From positions 465,189 to 529,188 of the forward strand of contig NZ_BFCB01000001.1 in the NCBI RefSeq assembly GCF_003569045.1: a stretch of 64,000 bases of DNA, in the 5' to 3' direction. How positions within the stretch are numbered: the first letter of the stretch is position 1; each line of letters starts with the position of its first letter. Positions 26,601-34,286 of the stretch are shown here, piece after piece. The stretch is from Aggregatilinea lenta (GTDB lineage Bacteria > Chloroflexota > Anaerolineae > Aggregatilineales > Aggregatilineaceae). The notes under the pieces were generated by a model that saw only the letters and a program-made list of their open reading frames with translations, searched no databases and was not told the origin of the DNA. The translations under genes were made by a program, and so were the position numbers.

Positions 26601-29590
26601 GTCGAAGCGGTGTTGAGGCGCTCGCGCCCGTCACGCACCTGCGCGCGGATCTGGAAGATACCCGCGTTGGGCGGCGTGAAGCTGTAGCTGGCCGTGCCGT
26701 CCTCGCCGGTGACGATCTCGTCGGTCTGGACTTCGATCTCGGTTTGCGTCCAGGTGTACTGCCCGAACTGCCCCTCGATGGGCGTGCGCTCCCAGCGCTT
26801 TTCGACCACCGTCAGGGCGATCTTCTGCCCGGCGATCGGGGCGCTGTCCGGCGTGACGGCGATCAGGTCCACGCCGACCGGCTGGCCTTCACGCCCGAAG
26901 TAGCGATCGGTGCGCAGGCCGACGTACGCCTCGGCGGGGTGCGCCAAAACGCTGGTGCGCCCGGCGATGTACTGGCCGCTCTCGTCGTAGACTTCGCCCT
27001 CGACGATGATGTTCATCGGGCGGGTGGCGGGGGCGGTGGTGTTTTCCAGGGTCACGATCACCTGCCCGTTGGCGTCGGTCTGTTCCGTCCCGCTGCCCAG
27101 GTCCACCCAGCTAAAGTAGTCCTGGTCGTAGTCGGTGAAGCTGTAGCGCCCCGGCCCGGTGTAGTTGAAGTAGGCCGGTTCGCCGTGCGCGGTCCAGGTC
27201 AGGCTGGCGTCGCTCACCGCGCCGCCGAAGTAATACGACGCAGCGGCCACCGCGTTCAGCGGATCGCCCTGGATGATGCGGTCGTAGTCCGGCGTCACCT
27301 CGACCTTGTATTCCGGCGTGCGGAATTCCGCGATGGTGAAGCCGATCTGGCCCAGGTTTTCGCCGCCCACGCTCATATAGATTGTGCCCTGGCCGATCTG
27401 CGCGTCGTCCGGCAGATCGACTTTGCCGTCGAACGTGCCGAACTCGGTCAGCGTCAGGTCGTCTTCGTACAGGATCTGCGATCCCCAGTTCACGTCGATG
27501 AGCACGTGCACCTGCTCGACCGAGGGACGCGTATAGGTCATGTCGTCGCGGGCGCGCAGCGCGCCGCGGAAGTAGACCGTCTGGCCGGGGCGGTAGATCG
27601 GGCGGTCGGTGTAGAGATACGTCTCCGTGTCGGAGGTGTACGGCTGGCTCCACGAATTCCACACGCCGTAGGCGTCGTCGCGCTGCGCGACCACGTAGAT
27701 GGCCTGGTCGCTGGCCCCGCGCAGATCGACCGGCAGGCGCAGCGCGCCATCGTCACCGGTGACGCCGTTCGCCAGTTCGACCCCGCCCGCGCCGTAGACC
27801 GTCACGGGGAGGTTGGCGACCGGATCGGCGCTGTTCATGTCGGTAGCCCAGATCAGGGCCTCGTCCGGCCCGCGCTTGACGGTGATGTTGGCCGTCACCA
27901 CGCCGATCGCCATGTACTGCGGGTAGTCCTGGTTGGGCACGTCCGCTTGCAGCAGATACACCCCGGTCGGAAGCTGCCCGCCCTCGTCCGAGGCCAGCAG
28001 GACTTCGTCCACGCCCCACGGCGTCGCGCCGGGATCGAGCCGCTGCGTCCAGCGCCGCACGAGGTTTTCGTCACGCGCGATGGGCGGGCGCTCGTCGTAG
28101 TAGTAATAACCGCGCGTCAGGTCGGCCAGATCGTCCGTCCCGGCGCGGTACAGTGTGAATTTGACTTCGGGCCGCGCGGTAACGCTCATGGCGATGCGCG
28201 TATCCTCGCGGTAGGCGTTGGTGATCATGAACTGGCCCTGCGCGGGCAGCGAGGCGTACGGTTCGAGCGCGGCGGTCGTGAAGGTAAACGTGTAGTCCGT
28301 CTCGATGGCGTTGCCGTACAGGTCTTCCGCCCCGGCTTTGACCGTGATCACGTAGGTCGTTTCCGGCATCACGGCGAAGTCCATGTATAGCGAGCGGTTG
28401 CCCTGCGCGACGGGCAGCCAGTCCACGCCCTCCGGCTGCACGATCACCACCTTGCCGTCGAGCGTGTCCATGTTCATCGGGCTGCGGAAGGTGATGCTCA
28501 CGCCGCTGCCCGGCTGGACGTCCTTTTCGTTGTTGCCGGGGTAGGTGCTGTCGATGCCGGGGCGCTTCACCGTGGTGAAGGTATATGTCACGCCCTGGCT
28601 GATCGTCGCCTCGCCGGACGCGCTGCGCGCGCTGTTGGCGAGGCTGAGCGAATACACCGACTCAATGTCGAGCAGGCCGTCCGCCTTAAACGTCAGTGTG
28701 CGGCTATCCTCCGACCATTCGAACGTCCCCGGCACGCGCTCACCGTCGTGCAGCAGCAGGAACGCTTCCTCGGTGCTGGCGTGATCCATCGGCTGGCTGA
28801 ACTGCACCGTGACCGGCGCGTCGAGCAGCACGTCGCTTTGATTCTGCTGCGGCGTGATGCTGAGGATCTCCGGCGCGAGTGTCTTGAACTGCCACGTATA
28901 CGTCTCTTGCAGCGTCGCATCGGTGACGTCTTCCAGCCCGGCGGGCACGGTGACGGTATAGGTCGTGCCGCCCTTCAGCGGCGCGGCGGGCGTAAACTGG
29001 TAGATCGAGGTATTGACCCACTCGCCCGTGCCTTCCACCGCCGGATCGAACACCAGCGGATCGGGCAGGTCGTCAAGCTGTTCGGTGGAGAGCAGCGGCA
29101 CGACGGGGCGGTCGAACGAGACGGTGATCGTCGCGTCCGCCATGACGCCTTCCGCGTCCGCCGCCGGGATCACCGCCGAAACTTCTAAGTAGCCAGTGGT
29201 CTGCACAAAAAAGGGATACGGATCTTCCAGCGCGAGGCCGTTCGCGGCCAGCGCGCCCGTGCCGATCTCGACAGTGATGCGCGTCGCACGCGGCCAGCCG
29301 CCGTCCGGCGCGAACTGCACCGTGCGCTCGTCCGTCCAGGTGAACGCGCCCGGCGTGGCCGGGTCGGTCTGCCATGCCGCTTCGACGCTGGCCGCGTTCA
29401 TTGGCTGGTCGAAGGTCACGGTCACGGCTTCATCCACCGGCACTTCCTCGCCGGGATAGGGCCACACGTCGATCACGTGCGGCGGCAGCGCCTCGTCACT
29501 CTGCGCGGCAGCCATCGCCGCCACGCCGAGTAAGCTGATGCCCGCTGCCAGCGCGGCAAGCCGGGGCAGCAGCGATAGTACTCGTCTCAT
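23678..29590 (-). CDS. Bacterial alpha-2-macroglobulin family protein
   Basis: A 1970-residue exported protease trap. After the signal peptide (LAALAAGISLLGVAAMAAA) come about four SbsA/Big_5-type Ig-like domains (roughly residues 36-440), each with a VxVTFDQPMN or similar motif. The macroglobulin domains then start; the typical YTDRPIYRPGQTVYFRG strand lies near residue 660. A long Ala/Met-rich acidic stretch near residue 1220 (AGAVPMAAMPTATAMNADGM) could be the bait region. The thioester motif CIEQ is intact near residue 1481 and is followed by the alpha-hairpin complement-like domain (NPDGGWGWF) and a receptor-binding-like C-terminus. There is no lipobox. Bacterial homologues often pair with PbpC; here the nearest class A PBP is 4.7 kb away. 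Confidence 0.94.
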   Translation of the reverse strand: MRRVLSLLPRLAALAAGISLLGVAAMAAAQSDEALPPHVIDVWPYPGEEVPVDEAVTVTFDQPMNAASVEAAWQTDPATPGAFTWTDERTVQFAPDGGWPRATRITVEIGTGALAANGLALEDPYPFFVQTTGYLEVSAVIPAADAEGVMADATITVSFDRPVVPLLSTEQLDDLPDPLVFDPAVEGTGEWVNTSIYQFTPAAPLKGGTTYTVTVPAGLEDVTDATLQETYTWQFKTLAPEILSITPQQNQSDVLLDAPVTVQFSQPMDHASTEEAFLLLHDGERVPGTFEWSEDSRTLTFKADGLLDIESVYSLSLANSARSASGEATISQGVTYTFTTVKRPGIDSTYPGNNEKDVQPGSGVSITFRSPMNMDTLDGKVVIVQPEGVDWLPVAQGNRSLYMDFAVMPETTYVITVKAGAEDLYGNAIETDYTFTFTTAALEPYASLPAQGQFMITNAYREDTRIAMSVTARPEVKFTLYRAGTDDLADLTRGYYYYDERPPIARDENLVRRWTQRLDPGATPWGVDEVLLASDEGGQLPTGVYLLQADVPNQDYPQYMAIGVVTANITVKRGPDEALIWATDMNSADPVANLPVTVYGAGGVELANGVTGDDGALRLPVDLRGASDQAIYVVAQRDDAYGVWNSWSQPYTSDTETYLYTDRPIYRPGQTVYFRGALRARDDMTYTRPSVEQVHVLIDVNWGSQILYEDDLTLTEFGTFDGKVDLPDDAQIGQGTIYMSVGGENLGQIGFTIAEFRTPEYKVEVTPDYDRIIQGDPLNAVAAASYYFGGAVSDASLTWTAHGEPAYFNYTGPGRYSFTDYDQDYFSWVDLGSGTEQTDANGQVIVTLENTTAPATRPMNIIVEGEVYDESGQYIAGRTSVLAHPAEAYVGLRTDRYFGREGQPVGVDLIAVTPDSAPIAGQKIALTVVEKRWERTPIEGQFGQYTWTQTEIEVQTDEIVTGEDGTASYSFTPPNAGIFQIRAQVRDGRERLNTASTQIWVTGSSRTVWWGQPSSQIDLVADKELYNVGDTAQILVPIPFSGASTVLVTIERDGVQSYEVRKVEGSTLIYELPITEDHVPTIFVSVVVVKGVDEESANPDYRSGTIGLEVDPASRRLNVTVTPSATMAQPGDTVSFDVKTTDAHGEPVSAEVGVTLTDQAILSLAPPNSISLEDTFYGYQSDAVYTTVALDSLLDSMTDEILEQQKQRDAAAGAVPMAAMPTATAMNADGMVMEAAAEAFGAEDEAAQQQVEIREDFQQTPLWAPRVVTDETGSATVEVTLPDNLTTWHLDARGLTPDTLVGDTGLDVMSTLPLLVRPVTPRFMVVGDHVTLASVINNNTSAAQTVQATLQSTGVTLESDATQSVTIEAGSRARVEWVAVVEDVPAVDLTFIAIGADGYQDASKPTLATGPDGTIPVYRYTAPDTVGTGGVLREDGSRTEAISLPPRLDADQGELTVQLDPSLAATTIDALNYLKNYQHQCIEQTVSRFLPNVMTYRALRDLGIDDPALEESLKAALDYALTKLAAEQNPDGGWGWFTGMESNPYITSYAALGLIEARDAGFAVDTSMLDRALNFVRGDFIRPGIDTPAWQLNRQAFYLYVFARNGESVLNEMDALLAQRLEMDFWARGFLLMAYDALDPENAAVASLVSDLQSSAIVSATGAHWEEADMDWWNWSSDTRSTAIVMAALTRVTPDYDLLPNVVRWLMVARNGDHWETTQETAWAVMGLTDWMKASGELEGNYDYAVTLNGDLQTEGTVTPETVRDGQTLQVAVKDLLLDEANRLTVIRGEGDGVLYYTAHLSLRLLASEAEPISRGITVSREYFGENDPTAPIAQAQVGDLITVRVTMTLPQDVYYFVLEDPLPAGTEPVDTSLLTTTQNAQGPSIRPDYDPHWFWGWWLFDHTEMRDEQVNLYADFLPRGTYVYTYQVRASVPGEFQTMPSHAYAFYFPEVFGRGAGTLFTVTSAEGEE

Positions 29591-29691
29591 GGGGTCCTCC
29601 TGTGCATCTTGGGCCAGTCGTCCATAGCACTAGGACGCGGCAGCCGCTCGATTTGTTCCGCCGCGTGGGAAAGTCGGTTGGATTTACGCGC

Positions 29692-29697
29692 ATTATA
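29692..29697 (-). promoter_or_regulatory. -10 box for the alpha-2-macroglobulin gene
   Basis: Perfect TATAAT on the minus strand, 102 bases before the ATG at 29590. No convincing -35 element is visible. Confidence 0.4.
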
Positions 29698-29785
29698 GGG
29701 GCGAACGGCGGGGCGGGATAGAACGGCGCGCCGGAGCGGGGTACACTCTGGCGACTCTGACGGCGCACCCTTCACCGGAGGCTTC

Positions 29786-30598
29786 ATGAGCGAGCTGACC
29801 CTGATCATCGACCCCGACCCTGACGAGATCGACGCGGCGGGCGTCTTCGTGGACGGGACCATTGCCGACCGTCCCTACCGCTTTTTGCTGGATACCGGCG
29901 CGGCCACGTCCAGCGTGGTCGAGGACGACACCACCGCCGTCTTCCCGCCCGCCGGGCAGCACCAATCTTCCGGCGTATTTGCGCCCAGCAGCAACGACCT
30001 GATCGCCGTGCCGCGCCTGACGGTCGGGCCGATCGAGCGCGCGCCCTTCACGCTGACGCGCACCCCGCGCGACGCGCCCGGCATCAGCAGTCTGATCGGG
30101 ATGGACGTGCTCAAGGATCACTGCTGCTACTTTCTGTTCGGGCAGAATCGCGTGCTGCTGGACGACGACACGGCCTTCAGCGCGGACGCGCCCCGGCACG
30201 ATCTGATGTTCGACAGCAAGTTTCACCCGTACCTCATGGTGGATTTCGAGGACGGCGTGCAGGCGCAAACGGTATGGGACACGGGCGCGGCGCTGACGGT
30301 GGCCGACGCGGCCTTCATCGCGGCGCATCCGGCGCTGTTCACGCCCGCCGGACGCTCGACCGGCACGGACTCCACCGGGACCGACGTCGAAACGCCGATG
30401 TACGTCATGGCGCGGTGCACCATCGGCGGCGAGACGTTCCCGGCGGTGCGCGTGGCGGGCGTCGATCTCGGCCCGGTCAACGCGATGATCGAGCGGCGTA
30501 TGGACATGATCCTGGGCTACAGCCTGATCCGGCACGCGGATTGGCTGTTCGACTTCCCGCGCCAGAAGTGGGCGGTGTTGAAGCGAGCCGAGGGTTAG
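29786..30598 (+). CDS. Retropepsin-like aspartic protease
   Basis: A 270-residue soluble protein with two aspartyl protease half-domains in one chain. The catalytic loops are FLLDTGAATS (D36) and VWDTGAALT (about D165); each begins a retropepsin-like beta barrel, and GMDVL and GYSLI stand where the later psi-loop Ile-Gly segments are expected. The tandem arrangement resembles an internal pseudo-dimer, as in pepsins, instead of the homodimer of retroviral proteases. No signal peptide is seen. It is divergent from the alpha-2-macroglobulin gene, which may be coincidence. The substrate is unknown. Confidence 0.85.
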   Translation: MSELTLIIDPDPDEIDAAGVFVDGTIADRPYRFLLDTGAATSSVVEDDTTAVFPPAGQHQSSGVFAPSSNDLIAVPRLTVGPIERAPFTLTRTPRDAPGISSLIGMDVLKDHCCYFLFGQNRVLLDDDTAFSADAPRHDLMFDSKFHPYLMVDFEDGVQAQTVWDTGAALTVADAAFIAAHPALFTPAGRSTGTDSTGTDVETPMYVMARCTIGGETFPAVRVAGVDLGPVNAMIERRMDMILGYSLIRHADWLFDFPRQKWAVLKRAEG

Positions 30599-30644
30599 CC
30601 AGGGGTTGTGGTTTTTTTGAATGGACAGGAACGCGGAAAGAGAA

Positions 30645-30715
30645 CCCTCACCCCTCCTCGCTAACGCTCGTTTCCCCCGTCTCAAATCCGATTGGAGACG
30701 GGGCAGGGGGTGAGG
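30645..30715. repeat. Family D repeat, long form
   Basis: CCCTCACCCC at the left pairs with GGGGGTGAGG at the right; inside, CCCCGTCTCAAA and ATTGGAGACGGGG form a nested hairpin. It lies between convergent genes. Confidence 0.75.
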
Positions 30716-30771
30716 TGCTCTTGACACAGCGCCATTTTGGCCCGTCATGGCGCGCAAGCGCGTTACGCGCT

Positions 30772-31392
30772 CTAGACCCGGTCCTCGTCGCCGGACAGCA
30801 CGATGTCCAAACTGTAGAGCAGCGAGATCGCTTCTGGCAGCGAGAACTTGGTCTTCTTGAGCGTGTTCAGCGTGGCGGAGATGGCGTAGCCGCTCGCCCC
30901 GGTGAAGTCCGCCTCGGTGAGATCGGTCTGCCAGAAGCGGCTGTCGGTCAGGTCCGTTCCGGTGAAGTCCGCTGACGTCAGCGTCGCCTCGGCAAAGTCG
31001 ACGTCGCGAGCGACGCACTTCGTCAGGCGCAGGCGCGGCATCTCCGTGGCGATGAATGTGGAGTAGTTCAGCGTGCACTCGACGAATGCCGCCGAGTTGA
31101 GCAGGCCCTGCTTGCGGCCCCATACGGCTTGGGTCCAGTCGATGCCAACCAGCTTCGACTTCTCGAACGTCACGCCGCGAAAGGTGCAGCCCGGCACCCG
31201 GGCCAGACTGAGGTCGCAGCCCTGGAAGGTGCAGTCGATGAACCGGCAGCGGTCGAACGTGGCTTCGGTAAAAACGCCGTCGATAAACTGGCACTCGTAA
31301 AACTCTTTTGCCTCCAACCGTTCGCCGGGGCACTGAATCTTCTTAAACGTCTGACTGCTGAATTCCTCGCCGTTCAATAGGCTGCATCCCAT
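30772..31392 (-). CDS. Pentapeptide-repeat protein (Qnr-like)
   Basis: A 206-residue protein built of pentapeptide repeats A(D/N)LXX, predicted to form a right-handed quadrilateral beta helix. The repeats are rich in Cys and Phe at the centre positions (FYECQFIDGVFTEATFDRCR, FIDCTFQGCDL). They break near residue 90 at a loop (WGRKQGLLNSAAF) and resume to residue 180 (ADFTGTDLTDSRFWQ). Size and layout resemble QnrB and MfpA proteins, which mimic DNA and bind gyrase; whether this one does cannot be told from sequence. It lies alone on the minus strand between plus-strand genes. Confidence 0.9.
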   Translation of the reverse strand: MGCSLLNGEEFSSQTFKKIQCPGERLEAKEFYECQFIDGVFTEATFDRCRFIDCTFQGCDLSLARVPGCTFRGVTFEKSKLVGIDWTQAVWGRKQGLLNSAAFVECTLNYSTFIATEMPRLRLTKCVARDVDFAEATLTSADFTGTDLTDSRFWQTDLTEADFTGASGYAISATLNTLKKTKFSLPEAISLLYSLDIVLSGDEDRV

Positions 31393-31706
31393 GCGCGCTG
31401 TTCTCTCCTTCGTTCTATCGTTGTAGCGTCTAACGTAAAATCAACTTGCGGCAAAAAGGAGCGTGCTTCAAGATGAAAACAAGTATAGGCGTTGCCGATG
31501 TGTTAACCACTATTTACGTGCTGGTTGATGATTGGCATCACGCCCAAGGACAACATGCCCACCTCGAAACCTCACGCAGCACGCAGCCTGACTGCACTGA
31601 CCCCTGCACCCCGGACATTGGCCTTTCGTTAACGCCAATGTTATGATGAGCGTCACGCATACGGCTTCTTAAGGCCGTGTGTTGGCAGCGTCCCAGGAGG
31701 CCCTCA
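31393..31706. other. Intergenic region with a transposase remnant
   Basis: Apart from a short transposase-like reading frame (31473-31646) and the Shine-Dalgarno AGGAGG (31695-31700) of the next gene, I see nothing in it. Confidence 0.6.
31473..31646 (+). pseudogene. Transposase N-terminal remnant
   Basis: The frame opens MKTSIGVADVLTTIYVLVDD then WHHAQGQ, which matches my memory of the start of transposases common in Chloroflexota and cyanobacteria ('TTIYVLVDDWY'). After about 28 codons the similarity ends and the frame is meaningless up to a stop at 31646. No terminal repeats are seen. It is probably the stump of a decayed insertion sequence. Confidence 0.5.
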
Positions 31707-32492
31707 ATGCAGCGATTCCGCGTATGGTGGAACAGCTTTAAAACGGTAGTCGTGCTGCTGTCGTTTGCGCTGAACATGATCTTGGTCGTGGTGACGCTCC
31801 TGCTGTTGATGCAGATCTTCGCCATCAAAAACGGCGTGCTGGAACCGCTCGTCGACGGGCTGCACGCCAGTTTCGTCGGCCTCGACAACGCCGTGATCGA
31901 GCGTTCGATCACGGTGGAAGACAGCATCCCGGTCGTGTTCACGCTGCCCGTGGACACCACCACCAACGTGGTGCTGACCGAGGATGTGCCGATTGTCGCC
32001 AACGCCAGCTTCACGCTGCCCGGCGGCGGGGGGGTGATCAATGGGCGCGTGGACCTCGTGCTGCCCACGGATCTGGTTCTACCTGTCCAGCTGAGCATCG
32101 AGGTGCCGGTCAACGCAGACGTGCCGATCAATCTGGATGTGCCGGTCAACATCCCGCTTAACGAGACGGAACTGCACGCGCCGTTCGTCCATCTGCGCGA
32201 CCTGCTGGAGCCGTACGTGCGCGTGCTGGATCACCTGCCGGACGGCTGGAGCGACACGCCCGACTTCGTGATCGACGTGCTACAAGGCAACGGCGTGGAT
32301 CTCGTCGCGCCGACCTACGACAGCGAGCATCCCTGGCCGCCGCCGGATCAGGCCCGTACGACGGAGACCACCGGCGCGGACACCGCGCCACTCTCGCTCG
32401 ATCTGACCACGTCGTCCGACGCGATCCCGGTCCAGGTCGCCGGTCCCACGGCGACATTCACGCCCTACCCGGCATTTACACCCGCATCCTGA
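31707..32492 (+). CDS. Membrane-anchored protein of unknown function with periodic beta motif
   Basis: A 261-residue protein with an uncleaved N-terminal membrane anchor (TVVVLLSFALNMILVVVTLLL). The outer part contains a remarkable run of short strands, each about 8 to 10 residues and carrying the pattern V-P-V/I-x-(N/D): IPVVFTLPVDT, LTEDVPIVANASF, VLPTDLVLPVQL, SIEVPVNADVPIN, LDVPVNIPLN. The C-terminus is rich in Thr, Asp and Pro and probably disordered. AGGAGG stands seven bases before the ATG. I do not know the family; the repeat suggests a small elongated beta structure against the membrane. The methyltransferase gene follows 16 bases later. Confidence 0.75.
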   Translation: MQRFRVWWNSFKTVVVLLSFALNMILVVVTLLLLMQIFAIKNGVLEPLVDGLHASFVGLDNAVIERSITVEDSIPVVFTLPVDTTTNVVLTEDVPIVANASFTLPGGGGVINGRVDLVLPTDLVLPVQLSIEVPVNADVPINLDVPVNIPLNETELHAPFVHLRDLLEPYVRVLDHLPDGWSDTPDFVIDVLQGNGVDLVAPTYDSEHPWPPPDQARTTETTGADTAPLSLDLTTSSDAIPVQVAGPTATFTPYPAFTPAS

Positions 32493-32508
32493 GGGAGTTT
32501 TAGAGGCA

Positions 32509-33432
32509 ATGACTGAACGCGAGACAGGTCCCGCCGACGACCGCGTGGCCGTGTGCGATTACGAAGGCTCCGGCTACCGCACCGAGTTTTGGGAGGGCCA
32601 GGGCCGCAACTACGAAGACATGGCCGAGCGCGCCGCGCTGCGCCATCTGCTGCCGCCGCATGGCCGCCGGGTGGTGCACCTGGGCGCGGGCTTCGGACGT
32701 ATGACCAACGAGTTGGGCGGCTACGAGCACGTCGTCGTGCTCGACTACTCGCGCACGATGCTGCGCGACGCTCAGGTGCGGTTGGGCACCGGGCCGCAGT
32801 TCACTTACGTCGCCGCCGACATCTACCACCTGCCGCTGGCCCCCGGCAGCTGCGACGCCGCCGTGATGGAGCGCGTCATTCACCACATGGCCGATGTGCC
32901 CGCCGCGCTGCGCCAGATCCGGTCGGCACTGGCCCCCGGCGCGCCGTTCGTGCTGGAATACGCCAACAAGCGCAACTTCAAGGCCATCGCGCGGCGCTGG
33001 ATGGGCCGCCAGGACTGGGACCCCTTCGACCGCGATCCAGTCGAGTTCGTCGCGCTCAACTTCGACTTCCACCCCGCGTACATGGCCGACTGCCTGCGCG
33101 AGGCCGGGTTCAGCACGGAGCGGCGGCTGGCCGTCTCCACCTTCCGGCTGGGCGCGCTCAAGCGCCACGTCCCGACCGGGCTGCTGGTCCTGCTCGACCG
33201 CCTGCTCCAGCCGACGGGCCAGATCGCGCCGCTGTCGCCGAGCGTATTCACGCTCAATCACGCCGTGGGCGACATGCCGCCGGATGCGGTCGACGGGCCG
33301 CTGTTTAAGTGCCCGACCTGCGGCGGATCGCTGCACCAGGACGGCGACGTGCTGACGTGCGACTCGTGCGGGGCGCAGTGGGCCGTGCGCGATGGGATCT
33401 ACGACTTCAAGGAGCCTTTGGGGTTATCATAG
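32509..33432 (+). CDS. SAM-dependent methyltransferase with C-terminal zinc ribbon
   Basis: A 307-residue protein. The SAM-binding fold has motif I RVVHLGAGFGRMTNEL (about residues 52-67), then VVVLDYSRTML and FTYVAADIYHLPLAPG, with the helix motif AVMERVIHHMADVP. The C-terminal 40 residues form a Trm112/YcaR-type zinc ribbon: CPTCGGSLHQDG then LTCDSCGAQWAVRDGIYDF, with four Cys in C-x2-C...C-x2-C order. Such tails occur on RlmA-like rRNA methyltransferases, though there at the N-terminus. The substrate is unknown. Confidence 0.88.
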   Translation: MTERETGPADDRVAVCDYEGSGYRTEFWEGQGRNYEDMAERAALRHLLPPHGRRVVHLGAGFGRMTNELGGYEHVVVLDYSRTMLRDAQVRLGTGPQFTYVAADIYHLPLAPGSCDAAVMERVIHHMADVPAALRQIRSALAPGAPFVLEYANKRNFKAIARRWMGRQDWDPFDRDPVEFVALNFDFHPAYMADCLREAGFSTERRLAVSTFRLGALKRHVPTGLLVLLDRLLQPTGQIAPLSPSVFTLNHAVGDMPPDAVDGPLFKCPTCGGSLHQDGDVLTCDSCGAQWAVRDGIYDFKEPLGLS

Positions 33433-33502
33433 TCGGGCGCTGTCCGGCCCACGCCGCGCGGCGCGCTCAAGAGACTCGCAAGCACACAAGAGGATTTTGA
33501 TC

Positions 33503-33991
33503 ATGGCAGAACTGACTCAAACCCAGCACGGGCTGTACTTTGAAGAGTTCGAAGAAGGACTGACGATCCAGACGCGAGGCCGCACCATCAGCGAGGCGGA
33601 CATCGTGAACTTCGCGGGCCTGTCGGGCGACTACAACCCGATGCACACCAACGCCGAATATGCCAAGAGCACACAGTTCGGGCAGCGCGTGGCGCACGGC
33701 TTGCTGGGCCTCTCGATCGCGAGCGGGCTGGCGTATCAGATGGGCTTTCTGGAAGGCACGGTGATCGCGTTCACCGGCATGGAGTGGAAGTTCCGCGCGC
33801 CGATCAAGATCGGTGACACGGTGCACACGGTCGTCAAGGTGACCAAGCGCCGCGAGATGAAGGCGCTCGGCGGCGGCTTCGTCACGTTCGATGTGCAGAT
33901 TCTTAACCAGGACGGTGCAGTCACGCAGAAGGGCGACTGGACCGTGCTGGTCGCCAGCCGCGCGGCAGCCGCGGCGGAAGGTGCGGAGTAG
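33503..33991 (+). CDS. MaoC-like hydratase (hotdog fold)
   Basis: A 162-residue single-hotdog protein that would hydrate enoyl thioesters or act as a related (R)-specific dehydratase. The catalytic motif is visible as FAGLSGDYNPMHTNAEYAKS, with the conserved Asp and His, followed by RVAHGLLGLSIASGL. The C-terminal strands EWKFRAPIKIGDTVHTVVKV are typical. The length fits MaoC domain proteins that work as dimers. Its stop codon lies inside a family A repeat. The start at 33503 is preceded by AGAGGA nine bases upstream. Confidence 0.93.
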   Translation: MAELTQTQHGLYFEEFEEGLTIQTRGRTISEADIVNFAGLSGDYNPMHTNAEYAKSTQFGQRVAHGLLGLSIASGLAYQMGFLEGTVIAFTGMEWKFRAPIKIGDTVHTVVKVTKRREMKALGGGFVTFDVQILNQDGAVTQKGDWTVLVASRAAAAAEGAE

Positions 33992-34017
33992 GGAGCGTAT
34001 TGGTATACGCCCCCTAC
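33988..34017. repeat. Family A palindrome at a stop codon
   Basis: Degenerate copy GTAGGGAGCGTATTGG...CGCCCCCTAC that contains the TAG stop of the MaoC gene. Confidence 0.7.
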
Positions 34018-34044
34018 AGTGAAGCATTCGGTTCCCGCAAAGAC

Positions 34045-34086
34045 CTCACCCCCGGCCCCTCTCCAATCAAGTTGGAGAGGAGAGAC
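34045..34086. repeat. Family D hairpin repeat
   Basis: CCTCTCCAA (34058-34066) pairs perfectly with TTGGAGAGG (34072-34080) around TCAAG; CCTCACCCCC stands on the left. Confidence 0.8.
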
Positions 34087-34105
34087 AAGCACGATCGCGC
34101 GATCC

Positions 34106-34137
34106 GTAGGGGCGGGGCTTGCTCCGCCCGGTTTTTA
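34106..34137. repeat. Family C repeat, terminator-like
   Basis: GGGGCGGGGCTTGCTCCGCCC then GGTTTTTATCC: a GGCGGGGC/GCTCCGCC stem and a T run. It lies after the MaoC gene and before the promoter of the PBP gene. Confidence 0.75.
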
Positions 34138-34207
34138 TCCTGCCGCCCAATCCTCCGGTGGCCTGGGAGATGGGGAAACCCGCCCTCGCGCCCGTCCGGT
34201 TTGAATT

Positions 34208-34216
34208 TGGTATAAT
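34208..34216 (+). promoter_or_regulatory. Extended -10 promoter of the PBP gene
   Basis: TGGTATAAT is a perfect extended -10 element (TGnTATAAT), 70 bases before the ATG at 34287. There is no usable -35, as expected for this class. Confidence 0.55.
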
Positions 34217-34286
34217 GCGCGCAGGAAATAGGCGTAGAATAAGTCAAGCACAAACCGCCGGATCCATTTATTAGAGAGCAACCGGT

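Noticed and set aside
24191-28390. A 1399-codon open frame on the plus strand
   Set aside because: It is the shadow of the alpha-2-macroglobulin gene on the other strand; high GC keeps antisense frames open. The translation is Arg/His/Val-rich without domains.
30772-31392. Pentapeptide protein considered as a quinolone resistance gene
   Set aside because: The fold resembles Qnr, but sequence alone does not show gyrase protection; many such proteins have other roles.
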